DNA of 64,000 bases from Dendrophyllia cribrosa (Eukaryota; Cnidaria; Anthozoa; Scleractinia; Dendrophylliidae): NCBI GenBank assembly GCA_024195265.1, contig JAJLRJ010000010.1, positions 18,862,193-18,926,192 of the forward strand, read 5' to 3'. Below are positions 1-9,738 of this stretch, one piece after another. The notes beneath the pieces were generated by a model that saw only the letters and a list, made by a program, of their open reading frames with translations, was not told the origin of the DNA and did no database searches. The position numbers and the translations under genes are program-made. Position 1 is the stretch's first letter. Each line of letters opens with the position of its first letter.

Positions 1-191
1 CGCGCTCTCTCTTCGTCTTCATCTTGTGATGAAAACCCCGTTTTTACTTTACCATAGAAACACCAGATGTTTTTCTCTGCAATGGCATTCATAACCTTCT
101 CAAACAAAGCTTTCGGTGTTTCAAAGGCGCCAAGGTCAATGAGCCTGTTTTGATTTTTAAATATATTCTGATTGCTAAATAAATAGCAAAC

Positions 192-204
192 TCCCCACGC
201 AAGA
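192..204. repeat. Target-site duplication, left (13 bp)
   Basis: TCCCCACGCAAGA, identical to 364-376. The pair brackets the 159-bp insertion. Confidence 0.8.
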
Positions 205-363
205 ATGGGGTTAGTTTCTAGAGAAACTGTGGTGCTGCGTCGGTGGGGGGATGAAACACGAGAATTTAGTTTTATCGACTGAGTCGATAAGGTAAATTGA
301 CCACCGATTGAATCTTTTTACGGTGGTCAATTTACCTTATCGACTCAGTCGATAAAACTAAAT
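205..363. mobile_element. 159-bp inverted-dimer derivative of the Penelope-like element
   Basis: The left half, 206-306, matches the reverse complement of the right terminus of the 7.5-kb composite (13190-13277). The right half, 307-363, matches the inner terminal repeat in the other orientation. The whole folds into a hairpin around 307-312. It is flanked by TCCCCACGCAAGA at 192-204 and 364-376. It carries no coding sequence, so it must have been moved by enzymes supplied in trans, or be a collapsed copy. Confidence 0.8.
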
Positions 364-376
364 TCCCCACGCAAGA
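364..376. repeat. Target-site duplication, right (13 bp)
   Basis: TCCCCACGCAAGA, the second copy. Removing one copy plus the insert restores an open minus-strand frame across the junction. Confidence 0.8.
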
Positions 377-631
377 GTTGATCTATTTTTTGTCTTGTAT
401 TTATTCCCTCCGTTTAAAAACTGATAATGGTCTAAACTGGGTTCTAGCTGTTTTAAAGAACACATTCTAAAGTAAGCGTCCACAAATATACCTTTGTTTA
501 CACTTTCTCCACTAAAAGCAAGGCCTGTTTGTATTTGATCTCTATAATAATGAGGGATTTTGTTTATAGCTATTTTCCTCTTGAACGGGCATTTAAACTC
601 TAACAAATTAATTGGAATTGGTATAGGATTT

Positions 632-676
<45 letters not shown>

Positions 677-701
677 GTACTGATGAACAGTTACGACACA
701 G

Positions 702-722
702 AGATATATATATATATATATT
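702..722. repeat. AT microsatellite
   Basis: About ten TA units that interrupt the YqaJ-like remnant between its second and third blocks. Confidence 0.8.
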
Positions 723-1221
723 TTTAGCAACTACTGTGATTTGCAGTCTGTCCATTTGAATTGAAAAGCTATAGTACCGACTTTGTTAATAAAATATCCG
801 TCTGGACTACAAGTGACCTTTCGATAAAGCGGATGATCGCTTGCAAGATTAAGAGAGATACTGTGTCCAAAAACGTAAACAGAGTATTCTAGTTCAAAAT
901 ACTTGCGTATTAATGGCTCGAATAGGTTGCCCCAAGTACAAGCTGTATTATTGAGCATATCTGTGGGCTGTATTTCTTTAATAGCAAGCTTTTTTGTGAT
1001 TCAAACGGTGATGATCCTGTCAAGGCAGAGATCTCTGATGCGCCTATAGTATTTTGTATGGCTCGCACCCAGTCGGCGCTCTTTTGTATCAAACCTGTCT
1101 TCCTCGATTTAAGAAAGTTCACGAACACTTGTGCAGTTGCCATCACTTGTTTATACAAGAGGTATACATTTCTTCAATTGGTGATCACAGTTACGTGCTT
1201 TGGCTATTAATGCCGTAGGCA

Positions 1222-1755
1222 TTAATCCTTTTTGAGAATATAAGAACGAATCTTTAATATTTTCTCGTTTACTGGAGATGAGGGCAAGGCCTCCCAAAAT
1301 GCAGCGGCACCCTTTTCCTGATAAAGCTTCAGTAAACGAATTTTTTCAACAAGATTTTGAACCTCTTCACGCGTATCCATATCAGCTCTAACATAGTTGC
1401 TTGGAAGTTTGGTTATTAGTTTTGTAGGGAGTGGAACAAAGCCCTCGTAACAGTATAATGAAGCTTTAGTAACTCTACCTCCAATGTCAATCTGTTTTCC
1501 CTGGATTTCAACCTAGCAATGCCATGATACCAATTCATCACCATGTTGAAATCCCTCGACCACCTCTGAAGTATATCCTTCTGCTGATAAAACTTCCACT
1601 GTAAGTATCGAGGATTGAAGACACGCGGCACAAATACCCACCTCGACCAGCCTTCTAAAAACGTTGTTGATAATTTCTAACGCCTTTTCTGGTAGTGAAG
1701 AAATTATCTCGATTGGTGTTAAAAGACAATCAGGGATTATATAGAGTGAATACAA
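1222..1755 (-). pseudogene. Unrecognised ORF, one in-frame stop
   Basis: A 178-codon minus-strand frame starting at 1755 and ending at TAA 1224-1222, interrupted by a single TAG at 1515-1513. The composition looks protein-like, with mixed charged and aliphatic residues and a C-terminal half rich in K, E and L that may be helical. It lies 64 nt upstream of the YqaJ-like remnant on the same strand, so the two may belong to one former element. I do not recognise the family. Confidence 0.35.
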
Positions 1756-1968
1756 AGCTTCGGTTTGTTGCGGAGCCTAAGTTTTATTTGCATACAAACG
1801 CTGCTTTTTAACACATCGCTTAAAAAGAGTTTTCTTTCCACGCCCCATCGTTTATATACAAGGGGTAAGCATTTCTTCAATTGGTAATCCCGCAACGCCC
1901 ATTGCTCAAATAAGCTTCCGGAGGGTGTAATTAACGGTGTTTTCGGCTAGTAAAAACACTTAGATTCA

Positions 1969-2207
1969 AGTAGTATATAGAGCGTTTCCTCAAATACCAA
2001 AACCGGGCCAACCCCCATTTTAAGGGATAATGAACCCCAACAGAAGGATCCAGGAATCATTAGTTTCTTTGCCCTCAGGACCGACTGAAAGGAGGGACTG
2101 AGGGCTTAGAAACTAATGATTCCTGGATCCTTCTGTTGGGGTTCATTATCCCTTAAAATGGGGGCTGAGACCGGTTTTGGTATTTGAGAAACGCTCTATA
2201 TACTACT
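1969..2207. repeat. Near-perfect 239-bp palindrome (foldback element)
   Basis: Arms beginning AGTAGTATATAGAGCG read inward for about 100 bp each and pair with very few mismatches. The central loop is near 2075-2110. The arms include GGATCC, so the element carries two BamHI sites. No coding potential. It could be a foldback MITE or a recent inverted duplication; no clear target duplication is seen. Confidence 0.75.
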
Positions 2208-2213
2208 AATTAT

Positions 2214-2377
2214 TACAAACAAACAATTTATTTTTCCATCTTACAAACATTAACTAAGCAAATGCAACGAAGTAAACCAGCTCAAAATAGACTGATCCGT
2301 TATAACGCACGCATTTTGGTTTCAGATAAATGTCACGATTGACACTGCCTCTCCAGCAAACAAAGGCAACTTTGATT
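2214..2377 (+). repeat. Local duplication, copy 1
   Basis: Starts ACAAACAAACAATTTATTTT and matches 2679-2840 at roughly 85 percent by eye. The following bases, 2385-2437, reappear at 3021-3073. This is a broken set of duplications about 0.5-0.6 kb apart. Confidence 0.7.
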
Positions 2378-2678
2378 TCAAGCTAAACTGTAATCCACTT
2401 CAATCCTTGCAATCCTGCGCTTTATCTCCAAACTACTACTTTTGTTTTGAACTATAGGATCTTTTTATCCAACTAAATTGTATATTTTGTACCATTTGGC
2501 GATATAACCTGGAAATAAGCTAAGGGACATTTTGCTATTTCGGCGGGACAGTGTCATCAGTATGCATTTACGAAGAGTATTCACGAAGTGCGACGGCTAA
2601 AACCGAAAATGCCCGAAATATTGACGAACAGGCTCCGTAATTTTTCTCCTAGGACCAACAAATGTCTCATAAGTTATG

Positions 2679-2840
2679 ACAAACAAACAGTTTATTTTTC
2701 CATCTTACAAATATTAACTAAGCAAATACAACAAAGTAAAGCAGCTCAAAATAGGCTGAGCCGTTATAACGCACGAATTTTAGTTCAACATAAATGTCAC
2801 GATTGACGCTGCCTCTTCAGCAAACAAAGGCAACTTTGAA
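2679..2840 (+). repeat. Local duplication, copy 2
   Basis: Second copy of 2214-2377, with substitutions spread evenly along it. The short plus-strand reading frame over it is not convincing coding sequence. Confidence 0.7.
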
Positions 2841-3181
2841 TAGCAAAGCGCACAAATGACGTCGGTACTCATGTTTGTCTGAGTTTATAATTTATTCTTG
2901 TTTATTCTTGCATTTCTGACAATAGAAATTCGTTATTAGGAATCCCCTGAGAGTCACTTTTGGTTTGTTTGTCTGAGTTTTAGTTCTATAAATAGTAATT
3001 GTGCGCTTCGCTATCCAAGCGAAACTGAAATCCACTTCAATCCTTGCAATCCTGCGCTTTATCTCCAAACTAATGTATTTCCCTTGGGACACGCATAACG
3101 GTATGCGTGTCATATGCACAGGAGTGGTATTTATACCACTCCTTGATTCACATTTGTTATTGAAGCCTACCAGTGTTCTTA

Positions 3182-3817
3182 CAACCGCGAGATAGACTTT
3201 TTTTAAACTTTTATGGTCGTTTCTTTATAATATGAAAAACATTGTCTCGAAGTTTCATCTTGATTGACACATTGCAACATGGTCAAATAAAATGATAAAG
3301 TTCACCTAAAACGCGATTGAGACTTTGTGTTTTGATTGCACGGTTGAAGGCACACAAAGACGCTTTAATTAATTCAGGTGAAGCGTAACGCATTTCTGCG
3401 TGACCATGTTTTGCGTAGTACGAGTTAGGGGCTGTGTTCCACGTTTAATATTTTATCATGCTCACGAATTTCAGTAGGGCGTTTATTTGAAAGCAGGCTT
3501 TTTATTCGCATTTGACGTGCACTGGACACTCTCGGCATTTTAAATTGTAGGAAAGAGAAAGAAGTCAACACGATTTGCATTTTGCATTTGCAACGCAATT
3601 TGCGTTACGCTTCACCTGAATGAATTAACGCGTCTTTGTGCGCCTTCAACCGTGCAATCAAAACACTAAGTCTCAATCGCGTTTTAGGTGAACTTTAATA
3701 TTTTATTTGACCATGTTGCAATGTTTCAATCAAGATGAAACTTCGAGACAATTTTGTTCATATTATAAAGAAACGACCATAAAATTTAAAAAAAATGTAT
3801 CTCGCGGTTTTTGAGAT
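3182..3817. mobile_element. Foldback / long-TIR element, ~640 bp
   Basis: The left arm, 3182-3393, starts AACCGCGAGATA. The right arm, 3599-3817, is its inverse and ends TATCTCGCGGTT. The arms are about 210 bp with scattered mismatches around a 200-bp spacer. No transposase frame and no clear target duplication. Confidence 0.65.
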
Positions 3818-4678
3818 ATGTAGAAAAGCGCTAAAACTACAATATCAAGTAAATTTGAGATTGAAAAATTAAACTTTTATAAGATTAATTAAGGAACTTA
3901 TGGATGTGCTCATACACATGCAAAATCACAAGTTCGAAATGTTTTTCTGATTTACTCAAAATCGGCTTGACAAAAGTTTCTAATTTTTAGATATTTTGTT
4001 TGCCATATGTCATAGTTTATCGTAATAGTTTTGATTTTTCTAGATGCCATCGCAATCGCTCGGAATTTAGACTCAAGTGATTTCAATGTTTCTCGTTTAT
4101 CTCCGCAATTTTAAATGCGATTTACAAAATTGTTACTTTTATAAACTTCAAACTAAGTACAATATTTTATGAAAGTTTCATTCTAATTCAATAAAGGAAA
4201 GTTAACAACAACAACAATCTTTATTGTGCTCTTAATACAGAAGTACAGAAATCATTAAAAGGAAATAACTGTGAGAGAAAAAGAGCACAGCCACTCAGAA
4301 GTTAGTTAAACGGCCGCTAAAAAATGGTCGGTGCGGCTGCATGGAAACGATTTCGCACAACAGGAAAAATAATTTCGTATTTAGGAGGGTTTTACAAAGG
4401 CTTAAAAAAAGAAATCTGTAACCCCTGAAACCCAACAAATAGACCAGAGAGAGATCCAATAGGCCTTTATAACGCGGCGGCCATGTTGACTCCCCGCAGT
4501 ATAAAATGCTTTGTTTTTGCGCGCTCACCCTCGTTTTCAACTTTTTCACTGCGAGGCTCGGCGGCGTAAATCTTTTGTTTTTATACAAAATGGCGGGGCG
4601 TGATAAAGGCCTATATCCAAAAATACACTGAACTTTTTGGTTAATTTGTTTATTGTGGTGCAAGTTAACGAATATCGC
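3818..4678. other. AT-rich non-coding stretch with a LINE-like 3' tail
   Basis: Mostly unremarkable AT-rich DNA. At 4203-4230 the minus strand reads AATAAAGATTGTTGTTGTTG, the kind of polyA-signal-plus-simple-repeat tail that ends L2/CR1-type LINEs, but no reading frame remains beside it. A 122-codon minus-strand frame at 4295-4663 has no protein-like features and I do not call it. Confidence 0.4.
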
Positions 4679-4842
4679 GGCGCATGCGCCAGTTTCTCCA
4701 ATCGAAACTTTTCAATTTCAAAATGGCGTCGACTAGTGGCGGCGGTCTCGGTAGAAAACGAAGACACTCGACGTCATTTTTGAAATTGACACTTCAACTT
4801 GAAAAATTTGGGCTGAAGTTTCGAGAAACTGGCGCATGCGCC
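4679..4842. repeat. Short inverted-repeat element
   Basis: GGCGCATGCGCCAGTTTCT at the left and its inverse at the right enclose 'aaaatggcgtcgactagtgg'. A diverged relative lies at 52736-52860, with the same CTCGACTAGTGGCGGC core. Confidence 0.6.
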
Positions 4843-5280
4843 CTCGTGACGATGTCCCTCTTTAAAGTGCCCATAACCATTCTCGTCCCCAGAGCCCTCG
4901 TTTCGTTTGGTCAGCGGAAAAAACGAAGGCTCTGAGACCAAAGCCTTCCGGATGTCGTAAAATCCACGACATCCGTTAGCGCATGCCTAATGCATTAATA
5001 TACTATTGCACTTGCTCAATACCAGAAAGCGGAAATAATAAAACCTTTCGTGTGTGCATTCTGGGAATAAGTTCGTGTTCCAGTATCCTGTATGATGCCT
5101 AGTGATGTTGGATGATGTCTAGTTCCATTAGATGATTTCTAGGGAAGTTGATTTGGTCTAGCAACGTGCGATGATGTGTAGTGATGTTCCATGACGGGTG
5201 GTTAGGATTGGTGGTGGTTTAGGGGACAACATTGTTATTGATTTTCAATTTGGTGTACTGGAACACGAACTTATTACCTG

Positions 5281-5769
5281 CATTCTCGTCCCCAGAGCTC
5301 TCGTTTCGTTTGGTTGAGCTCTGGAGACGAGAATGTTGTGTGTGAAATGGCGTTCGAAACGACTGTGCAAGACTTAACAATTACAGTAAAATATCGCGCT
5401 GAAAACGAAAGAAGAAAAGCTTTACGTGCTGCTGTTATTTAGAAGAAAGATTGTCTTTGCTTTTTGCCTACTGGTTTTATAAAATCCTCGATAAGTCAAC
5501 CGATTTCTTTCGTTTGGGAGCTGTGTATTTATCGTTTCGCTACTGAACGCTATCATATCCGAACAAATCAGTTGATGGGACAGCTAAGTTTGGGACCCTA
5601 AGTTTGTTGATGGACACGCTGTGGTGATTGATAAGGCTTATTTCATCGAACAGTGGTAAGAAATATCGAGGAATTTTTGTTTTGCATTCGTTTCATGTTA
5701 TTTTAATTGGGCTTCAAGTGACCTTCGTTTCCCTAGATTTGTATTTTAAGTTGTAGCAAAGAGAACTAC
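5281..5769. other. Left part of an older element split by the Penelope composite
   Basis: ATTCTCGTCCCCAGAGC at 5281-5298 is mirrored by GCTCTGGGGACGAGAAT at 13812-13830, outside the 7.5-kb composite. If the composite is removed, these become the ends of a ~1-kb inverted-repeat element. Nothing coding is recognised inside. A similar end occurs at 4879-4896. Confidence 0.45.
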
Positions 5770-5782
5770 CTAATAAAGAAAA
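5770..5782. repeat. Target-site duplication of the composite, left
   Basis: CTAATAAAGAAAA, identical to 13278-13290. Confidence 0.8.
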
Positions 5783-5976
5783 CCGCGAATTAAGTTTTAT
5801 CGACTGAGTCGATAAGGTAAATTGACCACCGTAAAAAGATTCAAATAGCTGACGTTTCGAGCGCTAGCCCTTCGTCGGAGCGAATCAAGGAATTATGGGT
5901 AGTGTGTGGTTTTATATAGTAAGCGGTGGAACTACGCTATTGGTGGAAATTTGGTGACGTGAAAAACAAATGTAAA
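5783..5976 (-). repeat. Penelope terminal repeat, left copy
   Basis: The inverse of 13060-13219. It contains the 17-bp hairpin TATCGACTGAGTCGATA and the hammerhead-like core at 5851-5878. Confidence 0.75.
5851..5878 (-). ncRNA. Hammerhead-like core, left terminal repeat
   Basis: Reverse-complement copy of the motif at 13130-13157: CCGACGA, a stem-loop, then GAAAC and GTC. See that entry. Confidence 0.35.
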
Positions 5977-6240
5977 TTAGTTGAATGAAAAGCGTTCGTT
6001 GATTCCGTGGGGTTTGAGAGTGCCGATTTGAAAGATGATTTTTTGTTCTAGGTTTTTACGGCTTTCTGTGTTACCCTGGTGTAGGGAAAGGCTGCAGATT
6101 GTCATGTGTTGTTTAGAATGGTTAGAAAGATTAAAATGGCGCGCGACTGGTTTGGATGCGTCTTTGTCATTTTTTTCAACGTCTCGGAGATGTTCACGAA
6201 AACGGTCGCCCAGTCTCCTCCCTGTTTCACCAATGTATAT
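5977..6240 (-). pseudogene. Penelope-like GIY-YIG endonuclease domain (left copy)
   Basis: The C-terminal part of the same left copy, split off by the LINE insertion. It begins IYIGETGRRLGDRFREHL, the YIG half of a GIY-YIG nuclease with its arginine and histidine. It continues with VARHFNLSNH and ends ERFSFN at TAA 5979-5977. The matching cysteine pair (CITCTF) is on the other side of the LINE at 9740-9760. This end keeps the natural stop that the right copy has lost by frameshift. Confidence 0.85.
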
Positions 6241-9200
6241 CTTTTTTATTATTATTATTATTTTTTATTTTGTTTTATACAGACAACAATAACAACAGTC
6301 CTACTCAGCAAAGTACACACATCCACGCACGCACGCACCACACGCATACACATGCACACGCACACTCTTTCTACCACACCAACTATTACAGTTATTACAA
6401 CTTACAAAATACAAATAAGTACTTACTTTACAATTTTACAAATTTCGATAGAATTACAAAACATGCTAATACAGATAGATAGATAGATAAAGGTAAAGGG
6501 GGGCCTCACAAGGTGCTATATACTTAAGAAATTAGATGATACGATATTATGGTAGTTTGAGATGATGTTCTTGTGTTAGGAGCGTATCCCATTTTTTATG
6601 ATGAAAAGAGACTTTATTTCTCTCTTTAGCGATTCGACGCTCCATTTCAAAAACTGCTTTCACTTTTGCTAAAAATACAACTCTTGTTGGTATAATATTC
6701 TTAAGTTTACAGCTATAAATATACTGTTTCGAGAGCAAGATTAGGTGATTATAAAGGAGCGAATCTTTAAATGGTCGAGTGATACCAAAAATAACATCAA
6801 TTTCAGAAGTTGTATAGCTTTCAAAAAGGGGTTGTATTGAACGCCAGAAATGTTGTACAAAAGAGCATTGAAAAAACAAATGAGGCATGTTTTCCTCTGT
6901 TGTATGACAAAAGGTGCAGAGAGGGGACTCACTCTTCCCAATCTTAAAAAGAAAGTCGTTGAAGGGTAAAATTCTATTCAAAACTTTATATTGGAATTCA
7001 CGCGATTTTGTATCAATAGCACATTCGAAAGCGATTGAGTAAATAGTTTCCCAATCGAGAGAGGATTCATCGAGAGCATATTGATCTTCAAATTTCCTTT
7101 TCGCTGTAGGTGGCTTTGATATCTTTGATATAAGGAGCTTGTAAATCTTCTTTGATGATAATAACTCTGCTTCTGAATAATTTACCGCATTAAAAGGTGT
7201 CGTCTTTAGCAGAACCTCACTTGCATTATTAATCATGATCTTTTTCCACTCTGGCAACAGGGAATGATACAAGCCCTTCAAATAAAGTAAATCCACCATG
7301 TTAAGTTGTAATTCTGTTATGCGTGGTTCAATATAGACAAATTTAAATAAGTCTCCGACTTTGCAGAATCCTTTAAAGAATAATCTTTGGTTAAACACTG
7401 ATTTGTCATTTACACAAACGTATCTATTATTCCAAATAATTTGGTTAGCTATCTCATCAAGAGAGGAGGGATTAGAGTTTTTCAAAAGGGCCCAAGCAAT
7501 CAAACATTCTTTATAATATCTTGGCAATTCCAGAGGCAATTTCGAAAAGTTAAAATTGCAGAGAAATAACACTTTTCCTCCAACTCTTTTAAGGTAATGA
7601 TTTAGAATATACTTCCAAGAACGTGGCGAGTCATCCAAAAACTTCTGGATGCAAGTAATTCTTTGTGCATCAATCATAGACTCAATGTGAGGCATCTTTA
7701 GACCACCTTCGTTGATATCATTTATTAAAGAAACACGTTTCACTTTATCTTTGCCTTTCCAAACAAAATTATACAGTATTCGGTTGATCTCTTTTATAAA
7801 GTCTTTATTGGTGCCGATTAAACTCATACGGTATAAAACTTTCGGAATGGCAAATGTTTTGATGATCAGTATTTTACCAATCAACGTGAGGCCTCTCCAA
7901 TTCCAACTATGAAGCGTCTTCTTTAGGGATTTGGTGATAGTCTCTAGGTTAAGTTTGAATGAAAGCACACAATCATACGTGAAGTGTATTCCCAGAATTT
8001 TAATTGCTTTGGATACTTGCTCCATTCCTATCTCTTCTGCAGTTATGTTAGAAGGACCGAGATTTAGTACCTCTGTTTTTTGCTTGTTTACTTTTAATCC
8101 CGAACACTTACCGAACGTAATTAATTTAACCGAAAGTTGATGAAAAGATTCCGTATCTGCTACAAAGACAGTTAAATCATCGGCAAAAATGACTAGTTTT
8201 AGTTCCTGTTCGTCAATTTTAATTCCTTTTATGGTTGTGTCGTTGCTGATATTGATAGCCAAAACTTCCAATACAAGAATAAATAGATAAGGAGAGAGAG
8301 GATCACCTTGACGTACTCCTCGAGATAGTTTGAAGAGTGGAGTTGCGAAACAATTGTTCATCACACAGCTCGATATATCAGAATAAAACGTATCAATCCA
8401 GGCAATAAAGGATGGTCCGAAGTTAAACCTCTCAAGAGTCTTTCTAAGAAAATTCCAGTTGACTGAGTCGAAAGCTTTTTCGAAATCTATTGCTACCAAT
8501 AGTGAGCTAATATTTTTCGAAGCTGTAAAAGACATGACATCATCAATTGTGCGTACCGCATCGAATATTGTTCTACCTTTAACATAGGCATTCTGGTTGT
8601 GGTGTATGATTTGTGGTAATACCTTTTCCATCCTTTTAGCAATGACTTTTGTTCCTATTTTGACGTCAACATTTATCAAGGAAATCGGTCTCCAATTTTT
8701 TATTTGACGCCGATTGCGATCTTTTTTCTCTATAAGAACAATAACTGCTTGTTTTTGTGATGCTGATAGCTCTCCATGTCTATAGGAATAGTTAAGGCAT
8801 TTCACTAACATATCACCAAGAAGAGGCCAGAAAGTTCTGTAGAATTCTATAGTCAGTCCGTCGTTTCCGGGGGTCTTATTATTTTGAAAATCTGATAAGA
8901 TATTAAAACACTCCGTTAAAGTCGATTCCCCTTCACAGAGCTCTTGCATACCTGTGGATAGCCTTGGTATATGTTCCGTTTGCAAGAAGGGACATGGTTG
9001 ATCAATGATTTTAGATTCATTTTCATCATTGTAAAGTACTGAATAAAAAGAATGTAGCTCATCCATGATTGTTTTAGGATTAGTTGTAATAAAACCGTCT
9101 TTGAGTTCGAGTTTTCGAATCTTACTTTTGGTCTTGTTGTTATTTTCAAGGTTAAGAAAATATTTATTGTTTTTCTCGCCTTTTTCATACCAGTTGACCC

Positions 9201-9738
9201 GAGAGCGAATGATTGCCCCTCTAGTGATGTACTCATATTCTTTCTCATATTCCGTCTTCAAATTTTCGAGTTTGTTTAGATTCTCTACGGTTGGGGCTTC
9301 AGCTTGTTCTTCTTCCGCTAATTTAAGTTTGTTTTCGATCGAGTTAATCCTTTCTCTGCGTTGTTTTGCTTTCACTTTACTATAGTGAATGGTCTCTTTG
9401 CGTATGTTGTACTTTAGCCAGTCCCATTGCACCTTAACATCCTGATTGTAGCTGATCTCGTCAAGCCAAGTGGGAGTTTTGTCTGTTATTAAGTCGATAT
9501 ATTATTTATCGTCTAGGAGACTATTAAATTTCCAAAAAGAGGGTCCTCGATTTGTTTCGCTTATACTATCAATATTTAATGTTATTGCAGAATGATCAGT
9601 TTTAACAGAAGTTATAATATCTGTTTTATCTATTTCATCTTGGAGTGAATTACTGATTAACCAAAAATCCAGTCGCCTTTGGATTAAGGGATTTTTCTGC
9701 CTCCACGTAGAACGTTTTGTGGTCGGGTTTCTAATTCT
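6241..9738 (-). mobile_element. 5'-truncated L1/Tx1-like LINE inserted in the Penelope copy
   Basis: Minus-strand non-LTR retrotransposon. Its 3' end is an (AAT)n tail next to A-rich sequence (6241-6262), preceded by a 3' UTR of about 280 bp with CA-rich stretches. The 5' end stops inside the endonuclease domain at the TGGAGAATTAG junction. Comparison with the uninterrupted right copy (12754-12780) shows insertion between CTTTTTG and CAAAAAG with at most a base or two lost and no clear target duplication. Confidence 0.85.
6547..9738 (-). pseudogene. L1/Tx1-like ORF2: endonuclease end, RT, C-terminal zinc motif
   Basis: One frame of about 1060 codons, broken only by TAA at 9504-9502. Before the stop is the tail of an apurinic-type endonuclease (TWRQKNPLIQRRLDFWL, then TDHSAITLNI). 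After it come the RT blocks, numbered from the ATG at 9432: GNDGLTIEFYRTFWPLL near residue 190, VAIDFEKAFDSVNW near 313 (first catalytic aspartate), GVRQGDPLSP near 372 and FADDLTVF near 416. The C-terminal CTFCHTTEENMPHLFFQC motif near residue 860 is the L1-type CCHC-like zinc motif. The 961-codon part after the stop is fully open. One nonsense mutation and the truncation make it inactive. Confidence 0.88.

Larger units (their letters stand above)
1..1158 (-). pseudogene. YqaJ/lambda-exonuclease-like ORF remnant
   Basis: Minus-strand coding potential runs from about 1158 to the window edge in three blocks (1158-963, 958-731, 675-364), with more open frame left of 205. Short motifs seen are GASEISALTG in the first block, SPDGYF in the second and LEFKCP in the third. 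In that order they resemble the nuclease core of the YqaJ / alkaline-exonuclease superfamily (a D...E-x-K metal site). The remnant is broken by a frameshift near 960, an AT microsatellite and stop between 676 and 730, and a 159-bp insertion at 205-363 after which the frame resumes. Such nucleases occur in DNA viruses, phages and some animal transposons. Which source applies here cannot be told, and the family call is by motif memory. Confidence 0.45.

Noticed and set aside
4295..4663. 122-codon minus-strand frame
   Set aside because: No motifs, low-complexity hydrophobic stretches, and it overlaps inverted-repeat sequence; it looks like a chance frame.
6035..6486. Plus-strand frames over the Penelope nuclease and LINE 3' UTR
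   Set aside because: Antisense shadows of the GIY-YIG domain running into CA-rich simple sequence.
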